Source: Cannabis sativa
Taxonomy: Eukaryota; Streptophyta; Magnoliopsida; Rosales; Cannabaceae
Assembly (NCBI RefSeq): GCF_029168945.1
Contig: NC_083606.1
Location: 17,324,041-17,388,040 of the forward strand
Direction of reading: 5' to 3'
DNA: 64,000 nucleotides
Shown: positions 55,891-64,000 of the stretch, one piece after another
Layout: each line of letters opens with the position of its first letter
Position numbering within the stretch: position 1 is the first letter of the stretch
The notes under the pieces: generated by a model
Database searches by the model: none
What the model was told of the DNA's origin: nothing
The model's input: only the letters and a program-made list of their open reading frames with translations
Made by a program: the position numbers and the translations under genes

Positions 55891-57209
55891 TGTTGTCTCA
55901 TTGTTTTCTCATTGTTATTTAGTTGTTCAACTAAGAAAAAAACGAGTATATATTTAGCTATTAAAATTAACACAATGTGTTGATGTCCAATTAATTTTAA
56001 TATATATTAAAATGATATTGTTATCGTGTTGTTTATTCGTTGTTATTTTTTTAACCAAGAGAAAAATAAGTATATGTTTAGTTTTTTATGTGTACATATA
56101 TTTTTGAGTTGGTGTACAAGTGTTTTGTAGTTATTTTTAAATTTATTTTATAGATTATATGTTGGTATTTTTTCTTTCTTGGAGTTTATGTCTATGTAAT
56201 TTGCATATTAGAGTAAAGTTGTTATACAATTGTTTATTTGTTGTTATTAAGTTATTTAACCAAGAAAAAAAAATATACTATATTCATGTTTTTTTATTTG
56301 TGTGTTATTTTTATTTATTTTTGAAGTTGGCGCTATGTGTTGATGCCTAATTAATTTTTAGTTTAAAGTGTGTTGTTATTGAGTTGTTTATTCGTTGTTA
56401 TTTAGTTGTTCAACTAAGAGAAAATGAGTATATGTTTATTTTTTATTGGTAAATATATTATTAAGTCGATGTACATAGATTTTTTTTTAATTATTTTCTA
56501 GAGTTTATGCAACCTGTGAAGTTGTTTTGATTCCTATTTAATTTTCATATTATAGTGAAATTGTTATGAAAATGTTTGTTGGTTGTTATTTAGTCGTTTA
56601 ACTAAGAAAAAAATAAAATTATATATATTTACTGGAAAATGTTTATGAAGTTGTTATGAAATTTACATAAAAACAACGAAAAAATAACTTTTTCGTATTT
56701 TTGTTAAAAAAACTATAAATTTGTAAAATGTAAATTTTTGTCATTTATTAGTATTTATAAAATAATCCTAAAATATAATTAAAATAAAATATCAAATCAA
56801 ATTATACTAAATAAGTATACATTTAGTTTTTCTTAGGTACATACTTTTTTGAGTTACTTTACAAGTGATTTGTAGTTACTTTTAAGTTTGTTTTAATTTA
56901 CTAAGATTATTTGTTTGTGTGTGTGTGTTTTAAGTTAACACAATTTGTTGATTTCTAATAATTTTCATATTAAATTAGAATTATTATTTCATTGTTATTT
57001 AGTTGTTCAACTAAGAGAAAATTAGTATATATTTAGTTTTCCATAGGTGTAACGTCCTCGCTTCAAGCCTCCATTGGGTCCTCACACCCACGGAATGAAT
57101 GGCTCTTATACACGAGTACGCCACTATGGCTGCTTCCTGGATTGATGACTGACCCTACAGACCAACACGAGTGTTTCCAGCATGCTTTGTCCTCACTCGC
57201 ACGCTTCTT

Positions 57210-57280
57210 GGGAAAACTTCCCAGGAGGTCACCCATCCTGAAATTACTCCCAAGTCAAGCTCGCTTAACTGTGGAGTTCT
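57210..57280 (-). promoter_or_regulatory. 5S-rRNA-like internal promoter region in Cassandra 3' LTR
   Basis: The minus strand contains AGTTAAGCGAGCTTG (5S box A is AGTTAAGCGTGCTTG in plants) and GGATGGGTGACCTCCTGGGA (5S intermediate element and box C). Spacing is similar to that in 5S genes. The full 120-base 5S sequence is not present; both ends diverge, so this is not a 5S gene. Confidence 0.9.
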
Positions 57281-57716
57281 TTCGAGATAGGCTACCGAAA
57301 AACAAGATGCACCTTGTTGATATAGGTAGTACCAATCAATCCATTTAAGCTCTCTTCAACTATGCAGTCCCATACCCACACAGTCTCATAATCATCCCAC
57401 TTGACCTTCCCTAGGCGATGTGGGATTGCACAGCTTACCCGGTGTTTCCCCTTACGGATCCCGGGACTACTGATTGTCACAATCACCCCCCCTTATGGGG
57501 TCCGACGTCCTCGTCGACCACACTTCCGGCTGGGTCAAGGCTCTGATACCATTTTGTAACGTCCTCGCTTCAAGCCTCCATTGGGTCCTCACACCCACGG
57601 AATGAATGGCTCTTATACACGAGTACGCCACTATGGCTGCTTCCTGGATTGATGACTGACCCTACAGACCAACACGAGTGTTTCCAGCATGCTTTGTCCT
57701 CACTCGCACGCTTCCT

Positions 57717-57787
57717 GGGAAAACTTCCCAGGAGGTCACCCATCCTGAAATTACTCCCAAGTCAAGCTCGCTTAACTGTGGAGTTCT
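57717..57787 (-). promoter_or_regulatory. 5S-rRNA-like internal promoter region in Cassandra 5' LTR
   Basis: Same boxes as in the other LTR. As the 5' LTR copy, this would be the one able to drive RNA polymerase III transcription of the element. Confidence 0.9.
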
Positions 57788-59010
57788 TTCGAGATAGGCT
57801 ACCGAAAAACAAGATGCACCTTGTTGATATAGGTAGTACCAATCAATCCATTTAAGCTCTCTTCAACTATGCAGTCCCATACCCACACAGTCTCATAATC
57901 ATCCCACTTGACCTTCCCCAGGCGATGTGGGATTGCACAGCTTACCCGGTGTTTCCCCTTACGGATCCCGGGACTACTGACTGTCACAATAGGTACGTAT
58001 GTTTTTGAGTTGGTGTTCAAGTGTTTTATAGTTTTTTTTTTTTCATTTTTATTTTTGTGATTATTTGTGTTTTTTTTTTTTTTGAGTTTACGCAGTGTGT
58101 TGATGTTTGTTTAATTTGCATATTTTTGTATTATTTTTACATTGCTTTTAGATTGTGGACAATATTTATTGATGTTTAATTATTTTTGTTATTTAATTAG
58201 AAAAATTGTTGTGTAGTTATATTTTTGTAGTTTTTTGGTTGACTAAAACATTCATTAAAAAAAAAAATTTATTTTCCAAAATTTTGATACAAAATAATTA
58301 TAATAATAAATAAACTTATACTATTTAAAATTAAAGTAAATGTTTTAAAATATAAATAATAATAAAAATACGTCTCGTAACTAATGAAATAATAAATTAT
58401 AATAATATTTTTAAACTAAAAATAATAATAAATGAAATTTTTTATTCAAATATTTTTTGACCACATAACACATAGTAACTAGCTTATTTATAGCTTCTAA
58501 GCAATTCAAGTAAAATAAATATATTTTAAAAATAAAATATCAAATCAAATCATACTAAATAATTTTGAGTAAAGCTAAAGACACACACAAAAAATATATC
58601 AAACACTTTTTACACACAATAATGTGTATTAAATTTTAACTATAGATAATTATATATGGACACGTCATTTTTATAAATAGTGTGTGTGATTTAAGTGTCA
58701 GAATGCACAATTTGTTGATGTCCAATATTGATTTGTATATTTATGTAGTGTTGTCATTTAATTGTTTGTTAGTTGTTATTAAATTGTTCAACAAATAAAA
58801 AATTGAGTATGTGTTCAGTTCTTTTATGGGCATTATTGAGTTGATATACAGGTGTTTTGTAGTTGTTTGTAAATTTATTTTATACATGAGTGATGTTTTT
58901 TCTTTCTTTGGAGTTGATGCAATTTGTGGAGTTGTTTACATATCTATGTTATTTGCATATTGTATGGAGTTGTTATACAGTTGTTTATTTGTTGTTATTT
59001 AGTTGTTTAT

Positions 59011-60348
59011 TCAATAGAAATTAATATATATACATATTTTTTTTTTATTTGTGTGTTGTTTTTATTTATTTTTTAAGAAAAATTTTCAAAAATATATTTT
59101 TTATATTTAATTTTACGACTTAAAAATTTTATTTACAAATAAAATATACTTTCAAAGTTAAAAATTACACATGTTTAAAAAAAAGTTAAAAATTACTCTT
59201 TTCTCAGCAGAAAATAAGAAAAAAAAAACTAAAAATAATGAGAAAACAACCTCATGACAACTATAAATCAACTAAATAAACTATAAAACAACAAAAATTA
59301 ACCAGAAAAATAACCTCATGACAACTATAATAAATACTGTGTTCAGTAAAACAAAAAAAATAACTAAAGAACAACTAAAGTAACTAGAAAACAACATAAA
59401 AATAACTGTAAAACAACTACAAAAAGCAACAAAAAATTTTACGATTTTTTTTTTTTACATTTTTACTGATTTGTAATTTTTTAGAGGGAAAACAACGTTG
59501 TTTTTAAGTTGTCATAAAATTATGCTATATTTTTCGCAACGTGTAAACAACAGTCTTTTCCAGAATAAAATAAAATGTAAGAAAATAAGAATTTTGTAAA
59601 AACGTAAAATCATTGTTGTTTTTGGGTATTTTTAAAAAAATTCTCTTAAATTATATATAACTATATTATGATTACTATTTTTTCATTCTATTTTAATTAA
59701 TTTATTTAATTATAATCACCCTACAAAAATATATAATTAAAATAATAATATAATAGTAATAATAGTGTACATGAAAAGTAATTTCAATCTAATCACCAAA
59801 TAAAAATTGAATATAATATTATTTTTTACATATTATAAAATAAAAAGTATTTAATAAAATTTATGACAACACTCTTTTAAAAAAAAAGGTGGTCACTGAC
59901 ACCACATTTTATCTTAATTTGAATAAAATATATTTTTTGTGTACATTTTTATAAAATTAATTCGTTTTTATAGAAGTAGTTTCCATAGTGTTTGTTAAAA
60001 CCAATAAAAATAAATAATAGACCCTGTTAATTAATCTTACACGTGGAATAACTTGTATGTATTAATTTGTTTGAGCACTTTTCCTAAGTGGAGCGTGTAT
60101 TTCACTTGCCCGCCTAATCACTACCATTTTCAATTTTTTTTGTCTCTACTGTATTTTTGTAAATAAGAAATTTTAAAGATAGTATTTTAGTAAACATTAA
60201 ATCTTATAAATGTTTATTTTTTATTGTAGTAGTATAAAAGTTTATTTTTAGTAATTTTAGGTTAAAATAGAAAAAATCCCCAATAAAAATTCAGCGGAAA
60301 TATTGAAAAACAAGTAAACTTTATTAATTGCATTAAGTATAAAATGCA
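59011..60348. other. AT-rich intergenic stretch, no gene
   Basis: Low-complexity A/T sequence with many AACAACTAHAA words on the plus strand (59240-59420). These look like the complement of the GTTGTT-rich repeat to the left, suggesting an inverted decayed copy. No coding frame was found. Confidence 0.45.
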
Positions 60349-60884
60349 TGTTGTGAATTACACATCATAATTCACCATAATTCAAGAGCTATTAACTAAA
60401 TCAAAAACTCGAACCAAACCAGAAACTAGTGCTTCAACAATAAAAAGAATTCAATACAACTTAAATGAAAGAAAAACTTATCTTTATTAAAATGAATCTT
60501 TGGTTTCAAAAAAAAACATTCTTTATTAAAATGAATCAATCTATACAAAAGAGTGGGAGAAAGAGAGCTTGCCGACAATGAACACAAGGCAATGAAGTTG
60601 ACACTCCTCACAAATCCTCACCAATGGGTATAGCTTGATTAGATATACAAGCTTTCCTTAAGAACCCTCCTCTCCTCTATTTTTGTTTTCTCTCAGCCCA
60701 GTAATTACAAAGGTAAGGGAGCTGAATTTGTCTATTTATATCCTTAGTGACTCGAGTAGATGAGTCTCTAGACATAACAGATTTAAGTAACCTTTGAGTT
60801 TAGGTAACAAACTTAACAGATTCAGTTAATGTACCTAGGAGAGTGTGGACCAACTAATTGGTTTTCTAACCACTTATTACAACA
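60349..60884 (-). repeat. 3' LTR of a decayed Copia element
   Basis: On the minus strand the LTR begins TGTTGTAATAAGTGG directly after a purine-rich tract (60885-60899, TAATCAAGGTGGATT). I place its end at a TTCACAACA near 60349, because LTRs usually end in CA with inverted ends. That boundary is an estimate, as no matching second LTR is in the window. Confidence 0.5.
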
Positions 60885-60914
60885 AATCCACCTTGATTAT
60901 CAAACCTGTTAGTT

Positions 60915-61735
60915 GGTAATGTTGAGTAGCTCTAGACAGTGTTTGAACTTCTCTATGGTGACACTCTTGGTGAACATATTTGCTACATTTTCATGAGTGT
61001 GCACCTTCTTTACAAACACTCATTTCTTTGCTATGATGTCCCTTATGAAATGCAATTTAATGTTTATATGTTTAGACCTCTCATGAAATATAGAGTTCTT
61101 CATGAGATGTAAGGCACTCTGGTTGTGGTTGTCATAGTACATTGTGATTTCATCTATATTAAGACCAAATTATTTTGCCAAACCTTTTAGCTACAAAGCT
61201 TCTTTTATGGCTTATGTTGCAACCATGTACTCTGCTTCAGTAGATGACAGGGCTACCACCTTCTGTAGGTTGGATTTTCAGCTTATGCAGCCACCAAAAA
61301 ATATGAATACATAGCCTATAAGTGACCTTCTGGTATTTATGATTGCATAGTTTGAATCTACTGTCACTTCGTCTCTTGAACTTGTCTTTGAGTTGAACTC
61401 AATTCCAGTGTTTAATGTGCCTTTTACATGCCTCATAATCCATTTCAAAGATGATTAGTGCTCATGTCCTGAATCAGCTAGGAATCTGCTAACAATGCTC
61501 ATTGAGTAGCAAGGTTAGGCCTTGTGCAGACCATTGTATACATGAGGCTTCCAACACAACTTGCATATGGGACCTTCTCAATGATTCTTCTTTTCTCATT
61601 TGTTTGATGTGCTTGATTTTGTGTAAATTTGAAGTGTTGTACCGAGGGAATTATGACTAGTTTCACCATCTTCCATTCCAAATTTCTCAAGTATTTTCTT
61701 GGGATAACTCTTCTGGGATAATTTGATGTATTTAT
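60915..61735 (-). pseudogene. Ty1/Copia pol fragment: end of reverse transcriptase plus RNase H
   Basis: On the minus strand, with frame changes, the text of a Copia pol C-terminus can be followed. It runs Leu-Ser-Gln-Lys-Ser-Tyr, then Val-Pro-Tyr-Ala-Ser-Cys-Val-Gly-Ser-Leu-Met-Tyr-x-Met-Val-Cys-Thr-Arg-Pro, then Trp-Ile-Met-Arg-His-Val-Lys-Gly-Thr-Leu. It continues Val-Ala-Leu-Ser-Ser-Thr-Glu-Ala-Glu-Tyr-Met and His-Glu-Arg-Ser-Lys-His-Ile-x-Ile. Several in-frame stops interrupt it, including those where family members have Trp or Glu codons. No gag, protease or integrase is present; homology stops near 61735. It is a truncated dead copy, separate from the gag-only family. Confidence 0.88.
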
Positions 61736-62712
61736 TGAAATTTATGCCTTAAAAGCAAGTAATTAGTGGATAATAAATTAGAGAATATATGAAATACAAT
61801 TATAAGATAAATGATATATTAATTATAAGAGTATAATTATTAAATATTTGAATTTTTTTTATTCATAATCTTGTAAGAATGTACAAGAGAATTAAGATTA
61901 TACGATATGAATAAAATAAGTTTGTAGTGTATTAAAGTAATGAGAATCTTTAATATAAAACTGCTAAGTATTGTTTACTATACACTATACTTCTAGTGTG
62001 TATGATTTTGATTCAGATCACATCTATAGATGGACACGTAGTAAAGGTATTGTGTATAATTAGATTATGTATGACTAGATCGATATGTTATAAACATCTT
62101 TCATTAACGTGTCATTTACCATGAAAGAGTTATTCATATCACAACGATGATCATTAGTAGATCCGCTTGAATCTTGAGTGTACATGAACTCCTATTTGTG
62201 TTCATTGAGTTCTTTGATTCACTCGCTAAAGTTTCTTAGAGAAGAGGACCCTTATAACTTCTATTTTGAGAGCTTAATAACATGAGTGGCTGGAAACATA
62301 TTATACAATAGTGGAATCTAAGCTTTCCTAACGGATCGAATATTAGTTCTCTTATAGTGTTAATTCTGGAAGTGCTAATAGTTGGATCCAAATCTATAAT
62401 AAGTTATAGATTAACTGTTCACATTGAATTAATGATACATAAGGAATCAAGAGATAATTAGAAGGATAAAACAATATTTTGACTAACTCTAATTATGAAC
62501 TAATAATTGGAGAGCGAACTGCTTATATAAATTATATCGATGGACTACAAGTAAGAATTCTGTAAATATCATTATATATTGTCAAAGAGTGCAAATCCAT
62601 ATTTATAGTGGAGTAATAATGAAATTAATAAACTAGATTATTCTATTGATGAGATCGATAATAATCTAGTATTTATTAGAGCTTCGAATTATAGGTCTAT
62701 GGTCCCCAAGTC
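61736..62712. repeat. Diverged LTR-like sequence, cut by a later LTR insertion
   Basis: No gene is seen. The start (TTATGCCTTAAAAGCAAG) and the end (AATTATAGGTCTATGGTCCCCA) resemble parts of Copia LTRs, and the latter also resembles a segment inside the 1.9-kb LTR family. This suggests a related older LTR family. Ends are not defined. Confidence 0.35.
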
Positions 62713-63397
62713 TGTTGGGTTTTATGCCCTAAATAAAACTCATTTCAATATAATCAGATTTACTTATTAATAAAGATCAGAAATAACATTTTATGTTGCA
62801 TGGTTCACATGGTTTATTTCATGATTATATGTACATAATGTATGAATTATATTTAAGTCCAGAACATATGAATTTGTTAATGATTAAAGTGTTGTCAGCA
62901 CATTGGAATATAATCTTGATTATATGTTCGAAAGTTTATTCCCTGATTTGTCAGTTCACTGGATTTAGATTGACATACTAATCAGCGATAGGTATTCTTA
63001 CAACTTGGATAAGTGTTATGTCCTTTCTAGGGCATTGGCAAAGTTCACCAGCATCGAATGTATGGAGTATACATCAGAAGGGACCGATATTGAACTTTGA
63101 TTAGATTTGTTAAAATTTACCGTAATATCTATTCAATTCAATATCACCCGTTGATCCTAGATCAAATGATCTTAATCCTGATATGTTTAGGTTCGATCTC
63201 AAGAGTATTATACATGTTCTTTGATTTGTTAGTTAAGCCTACTTTTGGGTCAGGGTGATACGTACATTTTGGGAACATGATAGTATAATTGAGTGGGAGC
63301 GCTAACATAAATATGGAATCTATAGCTTCTATAGGAATTTAGAAGTGAAACAATGATATCCTTCAAGCTTGGCTAAACAGAGATAAATGGTGGAGAT
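62713..63397 (+). repeat. Plus-strand LTR of the 1.9-kb family, interrupted
   Basis: Begins TGTTGGGTTTTATGCCC and is nearly identical to the first ~680 bp of the solo LTR at 17291. It breaks off at 63397, where a minus-oriented LTR starts. The remainder probably lies beyond the window on the far side of that insertion. Confidence 0.85.
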
Positions 63398-64000
63398 TGT
63401 TGGAAATTATTTTACCAGGATCTAGATTTACGAACAAGTATGTTGGATTAACAACCTAATATGAATTCTAAAACAATGAAAATAAACACATATAAAGTTA
63501 GAAAACCTTACAGTGGGTGCAGCGGAATAATATGACTCCTTCCGTTCAGATCTCTAGCCCTTGATTCCTTTCTGTAGCAGAGCATCACCAAGATCTGAAC
63601 CTGGATCTTCTTTTCTCCTTCTTTGATGCAGAAATTCCATAGTCTTCCATACTATGATTGAGATACCACTTGATGTGTGTGGGCACTACTCATCTCACAA
63701 GGATTTCAAAAATTCTCTCTCTTTTCTCTCTTAATTTCGTGGCTTATAGCTTCATATGATGTACAAGAGAAGAGAACAAGGGCTGCTATATATAGGGAGA
63801 AGGGAGAGCACAACTTTCCAAATAAACAGTTTCCTCTTTTACTGTGTAATTGATTAACTGCCTTATTTAGTGTGATTCACCACTTTCCTATTATAGCTAG
63901 GCTTTGATTAGCAATTACATGACAATTAAAAAATAAAAATAATGATTGGGAAACACAAAGGGAGTGCTCGGCCATAGAGGGAATATGGGCCTCACTTGGA
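63398..64000 (-). repeat. Minus-strand LTR of the 1.9-kb family, running off the window
   Basis: Begins TGTTGGAAATTATTTTACC, the family terminus. No primer site lies on its low side, so it is either a 3' LTR or a solo LTR inserted into the plus-strand LTR. The five bases before it, GAGAT, are the expected target duplication but cannot be confirmed. Confidence 0.85.

Larger units (their letters stand above)
57048..57988 (-). mobile_element. Cassandra-like TRIM retrotransposon with 5S-rRNA-like LTRs
   Basis: Two 434-bp LTRs (57048-57481 and 57555-57988) flank only 73 bp of internal sequence. That internal sequence consists of a perfect tRNA-iMet primer site (57539-57551, minus strand), a short linker and a purine tract. 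A 5-bp duplication, ATAGG, lies at 57043-57047 and 57989-57993. I noticed only three differences between the LTRs (near 57208, 57414 and 57473), so the insertion is recent. Each LTR contains sequence resembling 5S rRNA in the element's sense, the defining trait of the Cassandra family. It encodes no protein and must use enzymes from other elements. The element is on the minus strand. The small open frames within the LTRs are not genes. Confidence 0.95.
55891..59010. repeat. Degenerate tandem repeat region, roughly 120-210-bp units
   Basis: A phrase like TTATTTAGTTGTTCAACTAAGAGAAAA recurs (quoted in parts: TAGTTGTTCAACTAAGA at about 55918, 56402 and 56999; weaker at 56040, 56250, 56588, 58775 and 58995). 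It is followed by GTATATRTTTAG and then a TTTTGAGTTGGTGTACAAGTG-like block. Spacing is irregular, so units have decayed or nested. The Cassandra-like element at 57048-57988 split one unit: the left part ends TTTAGTTTTCC-ATAGG, and the right part resumes after the second ATAGG with TACGTATGTTTTTGAG. Confidence 0.6.

Noticed and set aside
57210..57280. A genuine 5S rRNA gene
   Set aside because: Only the central promoter-like part matches; both ends of 5S rRNA are missing and the sequence sits inside LTRs with a primer-binding site between them.
57142..57855. Identical 68-codon open frames in both copies of a repeat, as a possible duplicated small gene
   Set aside because: They lie within the Cassandra-like LTRs, on the strand opposite the 5S-like sequence, and have no protein-family features.
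55891..59010. CRISPR-like or regular satellite array
   Set aside because: Spacing between repeated phrases is irregular and copies are diverged; this is a eukaryotic genome and the pattern fits decayed tandem repeats.

Overview
The window is nuclear DNA from a flowering plant, probably a eudicot. It is AT-rich and intron-containing, and it is filled with plant-type LTR retrotransposons, Helitron-like ends, a hAT-type MITE and a Cassandra-like TRIM. A Rosales or Cannabaceae origin is possible from the look of the repeats, but I could not test this. Only one ordinary host gene is visible: a four-exon plastid heme oxygenase (HO1/HY1 type) at 52432-54458 on the + strand.

Left part (1-21.6 kb): this is a stack of copies of one LTR family with ~1.9-kb LTRs, TGTTGG...CCAACA ends and a tRNA-Met-like primer site. 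The best copy is 3054-13196, with a perfect 5-bp target duplication (TAAAC) and near-identical LTRs. It carries a Copia-type gag only (6808-7674), with no usable pol. It landed inside a degenerate ~190-bp tandem repeat. Two other copies are partial (1-2826 and 15478-20518). A solo LTR of the same family sits in reverse orientation inside the LTR of the second partial copy, and another LTR fragment follows.

Middle (21.6-49.2 kb): AT-rich sequence holds an RNase H fragment (25.9-26.3 kb), a 0.7-kb Helitron (27389-28091) and a probable chimeric Helitron (29219-44158). The chimera contains an intact three-exon RPA70-like C-terminal frame, a duplicated unidentified exon, an FKBP exon and a fragment of the meiotic TPR gene ZIP4/SPO22. 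A 9.6-kb Ty3/gypsy chromovirus (34133-43715, TSD GAGTA) interrupts the ZIP4 fragment. Further right, two + strand Helitron 3' ends (46505, 49226) bracket a WNK-kinase-like fragment and a 272-bp hAT-type MITE containing tRNA-like A/B boxes.

Right part (49.2-64 kb): after HO1 comes a degenerate tandem-repeat region (about 55.9-59.0 kb) split by a complete Cassandra-like TRIM (57048-57988, TSD ATAGG) whose LTRs contain 5S-rRNA-like promoter sequence. Then come a decayed Copia RT/RNase H end with its 3' LTR, a diverged LTR-like tract, and two abutting, oppositely oriented LTRs of the 1.9-kb family at the window edge.

Most of the window is layered transposon history rather than cooperating genes. 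The most unusual material is the gene-fragment-collecting Helitron, the gag-only Copia family with palindromic GC islands in its leader, and the several insertions whose empty sites can be read exactly.
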